A stretch of DNA of 64,000 nucleotides from a virus: IMG/VR virus record IMGVR_UViG_3300045412_000261, positions 1-64,000 of that record; one strand, given 5' to 3'. Position 1 is the stretch's first letter. Each line of letters begins with the position of its first letter. The notes under the pieces were generated by a model, which worked only from the letters and a program-made list of their open reading frames with translations, was not told the DNA's origin and did not search any database. This document shows, piece after piece, positions 1 to 6,420 of this stretch. The translations under genes and the position numbers were made by a program.

Positions 1-1
1 A

Positions 2-109
2 GGATCTTACTACATGAATGGACGTAACTATTTATCCCATAATTTTGTACGAGGAAAAATAGCCAAAAAAATAAATAAGTGGATTAATGTAAAAAAACTT
101 GCACATTAA
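2..109 (+). CDS. 3' end of a gene truncated by the left window edge
   Basis: Frame 2 is open from the first bases to a TAA at 107-109, giving 35 C-terminal residues ending in WINVKKLAH. The stretch is basic and looks protein-like, and no start is visible, so the gene begins upstream of the window. An open frame this short can arise by chance in AT-rich DNA. Function is unknown. The promoter-like sequence at 98-129 overlaps its 3' end. Confidence 0.45.
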   Translation, partial: GSYYMNGRNYLSHNFVRGKIAKKINKWINVKKLAH

Positions 110-129
110 ACTTTTTGTATTTACTTTTG
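98..129 (+). promoter_or_regulatory. Bacteroidetes-type promoter (TTG / TAnnTTTG)
   Basis: TTG at 99-101 is followed after 20 nt by TACTTTTG at 122-129, matching the TAnnTTTG -7 element and the TTTG/TTG -33 element known from Bacteroidetes primary-sigma promoters. It precedes the tRNA and the rightward gene group. The match is by eye and AT-rich DNA produces chance hits. The position just ahead of a tRNA supports it. Confidence 0.45.
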
Positions 130-197
130 TTAAAAAATAGTGAATATGGAAAAAAAAGAAGATCCTGCTGAAAAAAAGAGTAAAAAAATAAAAATGA

Positions 198-232
198 TAC
201 TACGGGAGTGTAAAATCTATACTACCGTAGTA
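198..232 (+). other. Stem-loop in the leader before the tRNA
   Basis: TACTACGG at 198-205 is the exact reverse complement of CCGTAGTA at 225-232, giving an 8-bp stem with a 19-nt loop, ending 12 nt before the tRNA. There is no T-run after it, so it is not a standard terminator. It may be a processing or folding element of the tRNA precursor; this is inference. Confidence 0.4.
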
Positions 233-244
233 AAGGGTAAATAT

Positions 245-316
245 AGCGAGATAGTGTAATGGTTAACACATAGGACTCATGATCCTATACTACTAGTTCG
301 ACTCTAGTTCTCGCTA
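245..316 (+). tRNA. tRNA-Met (anticodon CAU)
   Basis: The cloverleaf can be folded by hand. The acceptor stem AGCGAGA (245-251) pairs perfectly with TCTCGCT (309-315). The D stem is GTGT/ACAC (254-257/266-269). The anticodon stem is TAGGA/TCCTA (271-275/283-287), with loop CTCATGA and anticodon CAT at 278-280. The T arm is ACTAG-TTCGACT-CTAGT (292-308), and A316 is the discriminator. CCA is not encoded. CAU could be elongator Met, initiator Met, or Ile if the C is modified to lysidine. The A-T first acceptor pair argues against confident initiator assignment. It is the only tRNA I see in the window. Confidence 0.92.
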
Positions 317-447
317 CTATCCTTTTCTCTCTCAAAAAATTCCAATAAATGTTAATTTTCATGCTGCCTATAAATGTATGCATGTTTAAATGATGTTTTA
401 TGTGTATTCCAAAATTTTATTATCGTAACAATCATAAATGTTTAAAA

Positions 448-975
448 ATGAAGAAAGATGTATTAGAAGATGTTGTCAAATTCCAAAAGATGTTAGGACG
501 GCATAAAGAAAAAAAAGTAGAGAATTTTAAAAATGCGTTAGCCATGATGCTAGATGAAAGTACTGAATTTATAGATGAATTCATACATCTAGATGATTTA
601 AACATGGATGATGACATTAATTTTGAAACCATTAACAGACAGAACATTGCAAAAGAGGCAGCTGATGTTATTTATACATTGATTGCCATTTTAGTACAAT
701 TAGATATTCCTATCATTGAAGCTGTTGAAAAAGTGAACGAAAGTAACTTTAGTAAATTTCTACCGTCTAAAACACTTGCGGAATCACAATTACTCGGGGT
801 TAGAAGGAAGTACGAAATGACTACGGATGATATTATCGAAATTAAGTCCTGTACGGTAGAAGGTCAAGATTTCTATTATTTCTGTAGACTTTCTGATGGT
901 AAGATGTTGAAGCCTTTATCTTATGTAGAAGCTGATATGTCATTCATCCATAGTAATAAACCAGAAAAAGTATAA
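448..975 (+). CDS. mazG: MazG-like nucleotide pyrophosphohydrolase
   Basis: A 175-residue product. I chose ATG 448, which lies after an A-rich leader and gives an N-terminus starting directly at the helical domain; an ATG at 400 would add 16 unconvincing residues. Residues 20-100 look like the all-alpha NTP-PPase fold: an E37xxEFxDE acidic helix, then EAAD at about 70-73, the metal-binding pattern of the MazG superfamily. Family members hydrolyse NTPs/dNTPs to monophosphate and pyrophosphate; in phages they are linked to nucleotide salvage or lowering host (p)ppGpp. The C-terminal 75 residues are not recognised and may be a separate domain. It is the first protein gene after the tRNA. Confidence 0.72.
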   Translation: MKKDVLEDVVKFQKMLGRHKEKKVENFKNALAMMLDESTEFIDEFIHLDDLNMDDDINFETINRQNIAKEAADVIYTLIAILVQLDIPIIEAVEKVNESNFSKFLPSKTLAESQLLGVRRKYEMTTDDIIEIKSCTVEGQDFYYFCRLSDGKMLKPLSYVEADMSFIHSNKPEKV

Positions 976-1028
976 ATTGCCAAAACTATAAAAAAAAACG
1001 ACTTTTGGCAAAATATAAAACAAAAAAA

Positions 1029-1292
1029 ATGAAAGAGACAGAACTAGAATTATTAGGTTTTGAGAAGGAATATACCGATGATAAAAGTGTTTATTATTAT
1101 GTGTATGACTTTGATAAAAATAACAAACATAGAACGTACCTAAGTATGATTACGAACGAATGTAGCGATGAATTAGAAAAAACAAATGGTGAATGGTCAG
1201 TATCAATTTTTGACTCCTCTTCGCTAATTTATAAAACATATCGTCAAGTTAAAGCAATTATAGACGCTATAGAAGACATAAGCGAAGACTAA
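1029..1292 (+). CDS. Hypothetical small acidic protein
   Basis: An 87-residue protein from ATG 1029, preceded by an A-rich stretch (a TTG at 1005 would extend it by 8 residues). It is rich in Tyr, Asp and Glu and ends DISED. No Cys pairs, signal or membrane segment are visible, and I recognise no family. It ends 1 nt before the glucosaminidase start, so the two are probably co-transcribed and translationally coupled. Confidence 0.6.
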   Translation: MKETELELLGFEKEYTDDKSVYYYVYDFDKNNKHRTYLSMITNECSDELEKTNGEWSVSIFDSSSLIYKTYRQVKAIIDAIEDISED

Positions 1293-1293
1293 A

Positions 1294-2214
1294 ATGGGAG
1301 AAAAAATAGAAACTTATGTAAGGGAGAATAGAAGATTGCCGATATATATAGCTCTTGCTATCTGCGTTTCTTTTTTTCTAGGCGCAATTGCTAGTAGAAA
1401 CGATATATCAAACTATGATAAGCAGGAAATATTTTCCGGGGGTTCTATTGAATATGTTGTGAAATATGTTTATGATACAGTCTATATAGAAAAATCTAAC
1501 TATACAATTATAAAAGATACGGTATATATAGAAAATAAGGTAAATATAGTAAAGGACGGAGTTTTAGCGAAACCTAACAAATCCGTTCCTTTCGCTATAC
1601 CTTTCACGGCGTTCACATCTAGGTCTTATGGTCACGAATTTGAGAAATATAGCCACAAAGAAGCTATTGACTACTTGAAGAGTAAAGGTTTTAGAAATTT
1701 AGAAGGATTAAACGTAGTTACATTAAGGAGAATAAACTTATTGTATAATTACGATTCCTTACTTTATGCGGTTCATCATATGACTGATTTTCCTGTATCT
1801 TTTATATATGCTTACTTTATATTAGAGGCTACTTCTGTTGGCGTAGAAACCGATTTATGGAGATTATACGGAAACCCCGGAGGTATAAAAAAAATAGGAG
1901 ATTATGATTATGTAAATCTTAAAACTATAGAATATATAAAAGGCAAAAGGAAAAAAATAAGACAGAAGTTTTTTTCTGCGAAAAATACAGAAGAAGGTAT
2001 AAAAGTATGGGCAGATGTTTTCAATTCTCCTAGATATAACAAATGTAGAAAGGCAGATTACAGTCTCCCGTCAAACCAAATTTACCGGAATATGTGTAAG
2101 TGTATGATGAAAGCAGGATATCATACAAGTCCAGATTATAATATGAGAGCTGATTATATGAAAGAGTATTGGGAATTTAAAAAATTACATTTCCCAAGAA
2201 GACTAATTAATTAA
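1294..2214 (+). CDS. Membrane-anchored glucosaminidase-like peptidoglycan hydrolase (probable endolysin)
   Basis: A 306-residue protein. A basic N-terminus is followed by a hydrophobic segment at about 16-34, a signal anchor or uncleaved signal. A beta-rich linker (50-95) with repeated DTVYIE motifs follows. Residues 140-290 resemble the glucosaminidase/GH73 fold: FPVSFIYAYFILEATSVG with E178 as candidate catalytic acid, then the LYGNPGGIK motif (about 191-199), equivalent to the family's N-x-FGIK. Such enzymes cleave the beta-1,4 bond after GlcNAc in peptidoglycan. The anchor would place the catalytic domain in the periplasm, as in signal-arrest endolysins. The next gene (2247-2546) is small with a hydrophobic stretch, a possible lysis partner. 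A virion-associated muralytic role is the alternative. Confidence 0.62.
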   Translation: MGEKIETYVRENRRLPIYIALAICVSFFLGAIASRNDISNYDKQEIFSGGSIEYVVKYVYDTVYIEKSNYTIIKDTVYIENKVNIVKDGVLAKPNKSVPFAIPFTAFTSRSYGHEFEKYSHKEAIDYLKSKGFRNLEGLNVVTLRRINLLYNYDSLLYAVHHMTDFPVSFIYAYFILEATSVGVETDLWRLYGNPGGIKKIGDYDYVNLKTIEYIKGKRKKIRQKFFSAKNTEEGIKVWADVFNSPRYNKCRKADYSLPSNQIYRNMCKCMMKAGYHTSPDYNMRADYMKEYWEFKKLHFPRRLIN

Positions 2215-2223
2215 TATTGATAC

Positions 2224-2231
2224 TATTTATT
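2224..2231 (+). promoter_or_regulatory. TATTTATT motif upstream of a start codon
   Basis: TATTTATT followed by TTAAAAAG lies 15 nt before ATG 2247. The same motif, in sense orientation and 9-11 nt before ATG, precedes gp13 (53512-53519), phoH (56512-56519) and a tube gene (47665-47672), with a one-base variant at 8470-8477. It may be a phage promoter or a leader element; AT-richness makes chance occurrence possible. Confidence 0.3.
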
Positions 2232-2246
2232 TTAAAAAGTACGGAT

Positions 2247-2546
2247 ATGAACAAAAAAGTAATAGAACAAATGGAGGAATCCTACCAGGAGTATGAATCT
2301 TTAGAATTTAATGCTCAAGGTTTATCTGATAAAGACATGTTTAGGGAAATACTTAAGATATTTTTCCGAAACATGGATAAAACTATCTTTAAAACTGACA
2401 AAGATGGTAATGTAATGTATAATAATCAAGGAGAAGAAATAATAAATTGGTTTGAGTTGGTTAAACTAATATTGTTTAGCTTAACAAAGCTGATTGGAAA
2501 TTATATGGCTCTCAAAAAAATTGCACAAGTAAAAAAATTATTATGA
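2247..2546 (+). CDS. Small protein with one hydrophobic segment, possible lysis accessory
   Basis: A 99-residue protein from ATG 2247; a TTG at 2217 would add 10 residues. The first 60 residues are charged and helical. Residues about 70-95 (FELVKLILFSLTKLIGNYMA) form a moderately hydrophobic helix, followed by a basic C-terminus. It lies directly after the membrane-anchored glucosaminidase and its stop overlaps the subtilase start (ATGA at 2543), so the three are one operon. A holin-like or pinholin-like role is possible from position and size but unproven: the single helix carries two lysines and an asparagine. I do not recognise a family. Confidence 0.5.
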   Translation: MNKKVIEQMEESYQEYESLEFNAQGLSDKDMFREILKIFFRNMDKTIFKTDKDGNVMYNNQGEEIINWFELVKLILFSLTKLIGNYMALKKIAQVKKLL

Positions 2547-4078
2547 AATTTTCCGCATCCGATATACAATTTGCGCAAAAAATAAATTTTGAACTAGTAG
2601 CTAAATATTTTAATGCGCTAGGAGAAAATCACGAGATTATTCTTCCCCCACCTCCTACCCCTATTTCTGCTACATTACAAGCTAAAATACTTAGCAATGG
2701 TAATTGGGGGTATGGTTTTTTAAAAACAGATTTTATTGCCGAAAAATTAAAAAGAGGTGAGAAACCGGCTCGTAAAATATTATATTGTGTTGTTGATACT
2801 ATGGCATATCCGAATCACGATGCTTTATTGTCAAATAACCAATTTGTGCCAAAAAAATTCTGCTTGGACCATACAACGGATAAAACTGGAATCGATGGTC
2901 ACGGACATGGCCACCACGTTGCAGGTACTATTATGGGGAAGCACCCTAATGGATTCCCGCTTGGTTTGGCTTATGTTAACAATGCCCCTACGGAAGATCT
3001 CATCATGGCTCAAAAAGGATTAAATTCTAACGGCTCTGGAGCTTCCGATTGGTTAGTTAATGCTATATTACATGCAGCAAATGTATGGGAAACAGAGTAC
3101 AAGAAACTAGGATACTTATTGGTATACAACTTTTCTTGGGGCGGAGGTTCTGAAACTCCTGCAATATCAAGAGCTATAGAACAAGTTATTTCAAGGGGTG
3201 CTTTTGTAAATGCTGCTGCCGGAAATGATGGTAGTGGCGTAGTAGGATGGCCCGCTGCACACAAAGAAGTTATTTCCTGGGCAGCTTGTGATAATACTGG
3301 GAGACGTGCTAACTTTTCTCAATACGGTACTGAATTAGAAGCAATCGCTCCGGGTGTTTCAATATGGTCTACATTTAAAGACAATGGAAGTTATGTATCT
3401 TGGGATGGTACAAGTATGGCTACTCCTCACGGTACAGCTGCTATGGGCCATGTATTGAAGTGGTATCCTGAAATAAAGAATCAAGCTGATCTTTTAGCAT
3501 TCCTTTCTACAAATGCCGTGGATGGAGGACCAGAAGGTAAAGATATTGAATATGGGTACGGATTTCCTATGTTAGATAAGTTACTTTCTAAAACAGCTCC
3601 TGAACCACAACCAGTAACCCCACCTAAAGATATTGAAGAACCTGCAATCCCCCTTCCAGGTAAAAGATCTACATTTAGAAATTTAACATTAGAAATAGAT
3701 GCTACACATTCTTTTTTATGGAAAGTGCAGCATCCATGGAATGATAAAAAGTCAAATTCAAACATATTTAATATTAACAAATTGCCTATTTCTGAAAAGG
3801 ATAAGTTAACAAATTCTAAGATATACAAAAAAATATACATCAAAAAAATATCTTTACAAACAAAAACTTTATTAAATTATAATGAAGTGTTATTTTTCTA
3901 TAGTCAGTATTTTGATAAATTCTTCAACGAGAGTGGAGTTTTCGTAAAAAATGGTTCTGATGCTCATGATATTTGCAGTTATATAGCTAATCATTTGCAA
4001 AGTACTTTAAAAATTACTATAAACACAATACAAGCTGTAGATGAAATAGGCAATAAAATAATTTATACCATCAAATAA
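2543..4078 (+). CDS. Subtilisin-like serine protease (S8 family)
   Basis: A 511-residue protein. The S8 catalytic triad is visible: D85 (VVDT), H122 in GHGHHVAGT (normally HGTHVAGT), and S291 in GTSMATPHGTAAMG, with oxyanion Asn N228 in AAAGNDGSG. The peptidase domain spans about 75-345. A proline-rich hinge (about 352-372) leads to an unrecognised C-terminal domain (375-511). There is no signal peptide, so it acts in the cytoplasm, in the virion, or after lysis. A subtilase propeptide (I9) is not evident; residues 1-60 contain a PPPP stretch. It is co-transcribed with the lysin operon. Possible roles are virion protein maturation, degradation of host proteins, or cell-surface digestion. The fold call is secure; the role is not. 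Confidence 0.9.
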   Translation: MKFSASDIQFAQKINFELVAKYFNALGENHEIILPPPPTPISATLQAKILSNGNWGYGFLKTDFIAEKLKRGEKPARKILYCVVDTMAYPNHDALLSNNQFVPKKFCLDHTTDKTGIDGHGHGHHVAGTIMGKHPNGFPLGLAYVNNAPTEDLIMAQKGLNSNGSGASDWLVNAILHAANVWETEYKKLGYLLVYNFSWGGGSETPAISRAIEQVISRGAFVNAAAGNDGSGVVGWPAAHKEVISWAACDNTGRRANFSQYGTELEAIAPGVSIWSTFKDNGSYVSWDGTSMATPHGTAAMGHVLKWYPEIKNQADLLAFLSTNAVDGGPEGKDIEYGYGFPMLDKLLSKTAPEPQPVTPPKDIEEPAIPLPGKRSTFRNLTLEIDATHSFLWKVQHPWNDKKSNSNIFNINKLPISEKDKLTNSKIYKKIYIKKISLQTKTLLNYNEVLFFYSQYFDKFFNESGVFVKNGSDAHDICSYIANHLQSTLKITINTIQAVDEIGNKIIYTIK

Positions 4079-4666
4079 TTACCTGTAAGGTAGTCCTCCT
4101 AACCAAAGAACAAGGGATTTCCTAATTCCAAAATCAACCGGAGTGACTCGATGTAGCATAAAGGACGGGAATATAACGACTCGTCCTTTATTTTTTGGTA
4201 TAACAGTGTCGTGTTTTCCATACTTTAAAATCAAATCTCCTCCGGAGTATTCATCTGGTCCGGTAAGTTGAACAACAATTGATATCTTTCTAAAACAAAC
4301 AGGAGGAGTTCCGCCACAATCAATATGCCAGTCATACATTCCCGCATCTTCGCTATTATATATCGTATATTGAATATTCTCTACGTTATCTCCAATATTG
4401 AATTGCCACATTGTATTATTAGCCTCATCCGCGTATCTAAATAGCTTTTCATATATCCAAGCATATTCATCATTGTTTGGCATCCACTTGATTGTACTTC
4501 TTCGATATTCGCTGATATCTTCAGGAGATCCTAATACAGATGCATTTTGAGAAGGTATCTTGTCGGCTAATTTTTCGACTGCTTCTAATTCTAAATCAGA
4601 AAAACCTGTCGGGAAAGTATAGTAATTTGTTAAGTTTGGAACAAATTGTTTGAAACCTATTGCCAT
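4079..4666 (-). CDS. 2-oxoglutarate/Fe(II)-dependent dioxygenase (prolyl-4-hydroxylase/PKHD-like)
   Basis: A 195-residue protein. The double-stranded beta-helix core carries the iron triad H114-x-D116 (YDWHIDCGG) and H172 (LHRVTP), with R182 (IRKSL) as the 2-oxoglutarate ligand. The central ISIVVQLTGPDEYSGGDL pattern is typical of P4H/PKHD hydroxylases. Such enzymes hydroxylate protein side chains or small molecules using O2 and 2-oxoglutarate; the substrate cannot be told here. Related genes are common in T4-like marine phages. Its stop codon abuts that of the convergent subtilase (TAA at 4076-4078, reverse-strand TAA at 4079-4081). It is a possible partner of the larger hydroxylase fusion at 53547-55829. 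Confidence 0.85.
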   Translation of the reverse strand: MAIGFKQFVPNLTNYYTFPTGFSDLELEAVEKLADKIPSQNASVLGSPEDISEYRRSTIKWMPNNDEYAWIYEKLFRYADEANNTMWQFNIGDNVENIQYTIYNSEDAGMYDWHIDCGGTPPVCFRKISIVVQLTGPDEYSGGDLILKYGKHDTVIPKNKGRVVIFPSFMLHRVTPVDFGIRKSLVLWLGGLPYR

Positions 4667-4667
4667 A

Positions 4668-4871
4668 TTATCCTAGTATTACTTTTTTATTTTCAGTTAG
4701 TGTGAACATTCCTTTTAGTCTAGTCAGATATTCTTCTGTTACATAGACGGATACCCATTCCATTTCTTCCGTTTCTTGTAGTGTTAATTCTGGTCCTAAT
4801 CTACATTCTGATACGAGAATGTCATTATTTACCTTTTCGACATCTTTTTTCTTAACCCAAATCTGTTTCAT
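4668..4871 (-). CDS. Hypothetical small protein
   Basis: A 67-residue protein starting MKQIWVKKKDVEK, mixed charged and beta-like, with no Cys pairs or membrane segment. It ends 1 nt before the dioxygenase start and overlaps the preceding gene by 20 nt, as expected in a compact phage operon. No family is recognised. Confidence 0.55.
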   Translation of the reverse strand: MKQIWVKKKDVEKVNNDILVSECRLGPELTLQETEEMEWVSVYVTEEYLTRLKGMFTLTENKKVILG

Positions 4872-5058
4872 TTTTTTCTTTTTTTTGATCTAATGGTAAG
4901 CCAGAATACAGCTTCTCATCTATTGTTTTCATTAATTGATTTTTAGTACGAGTATTAGATTCTACCATCTGTGAATAGTAGACTAGCTCATATTCTATTC
5001 GTCCTAGCTCTTTGAATAATTGTTCTATTTCAGTTTGTTCTTTACTGTTACTTAACAT
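4852..5058 (-). CDS. Hypothetical small coiled-coil protein
   Basis: A 68-residue product from ATG 5058; a TTG at 5079 would add seven residues and deepen the overlap with the upstream gene. The body is Glu/Lys/Gln rich with heptad-like spacing of Leu, Ile and Tyr (residues 8-50), suggesting a short coiled coil. It overlaps its neighbours on both sides. Function is unknown. Confidence 0.5.
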   Translation of the reverse strand: MLSNSKEQTEIEQLFKELGRIEYELVYYSQMVESNTRTKNQLMKTIDEKLYSGLPLDQKKEKNETDLG

Positions 5059-5278
5059 ATTTTTCCATATAATTTTCAATTCTAGATTGTACTTCAGAAA
5101 AATCAGGATTTATTTTATGTAAAATCAAGAATTTTTCTATTTCTTCTTTTTTACCTAAAAAATCATTTCTGTTAATTAGATAAACATTAAACAAATACTC
5201 ATTATAATAAGTTCTATAATCTTCTGTATTTTCAGCAGAATTGTATAAAATACTTTCGCTCCATTCTAGTGAAATCAT
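5048..5278 (-). CDS. Hypothetical small protein
   Basis: A 76-residue protein, Tyr/Asn/Glu rich, with a predicted helical C-terminal half and no recognisable motif. It starts 2 nt after the HNH-derived gene and overlaps the next gene by 11 nt from its ATG, consistent with one leftward operon of small accessory genes. Confidence 0.5.
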   Translation of the reverse strand: MISLEWSESILYNSAENTEDYRTYYNEYLFNVYLINRNDFLGKKEEIEKFLILHKINPDFSEVQSRIENYMEKYVK

Positions 5279-5280
5279 AA

Positions 5281-5805
5281 TTAAAAATTTTTGGGTCCTA
5301 TGAAATTTCCTACATTTATAAAATAACAGTTATAGCATAAAACTCTAATATTTTCAAGTTTTTGATTATCAGTATCTCCATCTTTAAAATCCAAGATTAG
5401 AGCACTAGCCCCATCCGCAATTCGTTTTTCCTCATGTCCACATAAGCAACACTTCTCAGGCACTATGCCGGACATAAACAATCTCTTTTTGAAATGAGTT
5501 TTATTTTTTGTAGATCTTTTTCCTTCTAGTACTTCTTTTAAATCGGAAAAGAAATCAGATTTTTTAGGAGTTCTAAATATACCTACTCCTGTTTTATTAT
5601 TAGAAGTTTCATACCATGTTTTTCCAGTAGCCGGATTTTTATATAATGATGCATATTTCTTAAACGTAGATACGGAAACTCTTAAAAATCTAGCTGCTTG
5701 TGCAGATGACTTTGTATTTTCTATTGCATATTTTATCTCTGACTCGCTTAAATTTATTTGCGGCCTACCATTAGGATTAAAAGATTTACGTTGAAACAGA
5801 CCCAT
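5281..5805 (-). CDS. HNH-derived zinc protein with N-terminal helix-turn-helix, probably catalytically inactive
   Basis: A 174-residue protein. Residues about 33-52 (SSAQAARFLRVSVSTFKK) look like a homeodomain-like helix-turn-helix. Residues 115-165 have the layout of an HNH/treble-clef fold: C119-x2-C122 (CCLCGH), LDFKDGDTDNQKLENIRVLC, then C157-x2-C160. In active HNH enzymes the segment reads LDHIDGD; here the catalytic His is Phe140, so nuclease activity is doubtful while the zinc site and the N-x3-LEN-R scaffold remain. A DNA-binding regulator or decayed homing endonuclease fits best. Its start overlaps the stop of the ClpS-like gene by one base. Confidence 0.65.
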   Translation of the reverse strand: MGLFQRKSFNPNGRPQINLSESEIKYAIENTKSSAQAARFLRVSVSTFKKYASLYKNPATGKTWYETSNNKTGVGIFRTPKKSDFFSDLKEVLEGKRSTKNKTHFKKRLFMSGIVPEKCCLCGHEEKRIADGASALILDFKDGDTDNQKLENIRVLCYNCYFINVGNFIGPKNF

Positions 5806-6218
5806 TATACATTAGTTACAGTTACTTCAAAATTTATATTATCAGCTATTAAATCTTCACAATATTCTCCCATCATTTCTACATCTTGAATAGTCATAAA
5901 ATTAACTACTTTTTTATTTTTTATAATGATAGCTAATTGTTCTGCTGTATTACTTGTAATTCCTAAAAAATTATAGAATACATTTATATAATCATGTAAA
6001 TTTAATCCATTATCATATATGTAAATCTTATATTCATAATTTTCATTCTTTTTTATCCACCCTTCTGGTAATACAACATTGGATAAATCATTGGATATAT
6101 CATTTACAGCGTCTTCAAAATAATCATAAATTTTTACAGTAAGTGGATATCCTGTATGCGAATCAACCAGATACATGTAAACTTTACTCAAGGATGAAAT
6201 CCATTTCAGTTTATACAT
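5805..6218 (-). CDS. ClpS-like adaptor protein
   Basis: A 137-residue protein. The C-terminal part (about 62-137) resembles ClpS, the N-end-rule adaptor of ClpAP: YKIYIYDNGLNLHDYINVFY aligns with the ClpS strand carrying the N/D substrate-binding residues and the following helix. A second helix (TAEQLAIIIKNKKVVNF) and a helix plus strand (MMGEYCEDLIADNINFEVTV) follow in the family order. The conserved ClpS His of the VHxxG motif is replaced (IIKNKK), so degron binding may be changed. An N-terminal 60-residue extension is unassigned. If real, the protein could redirect or block host Clp proteolysis. The assignment is from pattern only. Confidence 0.5.
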   Translation of the reverse strand: MYKLKWISSLSKVYMYLVDSHTGYPLTVKIYDYFEDAVNDISNDLSNVVLPEGWIKKNENYEYKIYIYDNGLNLHDYINVFYNFLGITSNTAEQLAIIIKNKKVVNFMTIQDVEMMGEYCEDLIADNINFEVTVTNV

Positions 6219-6420
6219 GTTTCATTTTTTTTATAGCGTTTTTAATTATAATACATTTAGCAAAATCATTATTCTTTTCAAAATGTTTTAACATCTTTTC
6301 TGAGATGTCTATTTTTTCATTTTTAGATGCTTTATCTGACCAATTTGTAAAATTATTTTTTGATGTTATATCATATATTAAATCAATAGCTGCATCTTCA
6401 TAATCCCTAATTTTCTCCAT
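6211..6420 (-). CDS. Hypothetical small helical protein
   Basis: A 69-residue, mostly helical, lysine-rich protein. The segment ISEKMLKHFEKNNDFAKCII resembles the short helical hairpins seen in many small T4-like phage proteins that end near a 'cA-x-i' helix, but no firm family can be given. It overlaps the ClpS-like gene by 8 nt and the upstream gene by 14 nt. Confidence 0.55.
   Translation of the reverse strand: MEKIRDYEDAAIDLIYDITSKNNFTNWSDKASKNEKIDISEKMLKHFEKNNDFAKCIIIKNAIKKMKHV

Noticed and set aside
146-259. A 37-codon rightward frame starting shortly after the promoter-like sequence
   Set aside because: It runs into the tRNA gene (245 on) and contains the stem-loop; lysine-rich low-complexity product. 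More likely leader sequence.
3481-3843. 120-codon minus-strand frame under the subtilase
   Set aside because: The sense frame has a full subtilase with catalytic motifs; the antisense product has no recognisable features.
5059-5079. TTG start extending the small coiled-coil gene by seven residues
   Set aside because: An ATG at 5058 gives a simpler start with a small overlap, in line with neighbouring genes.
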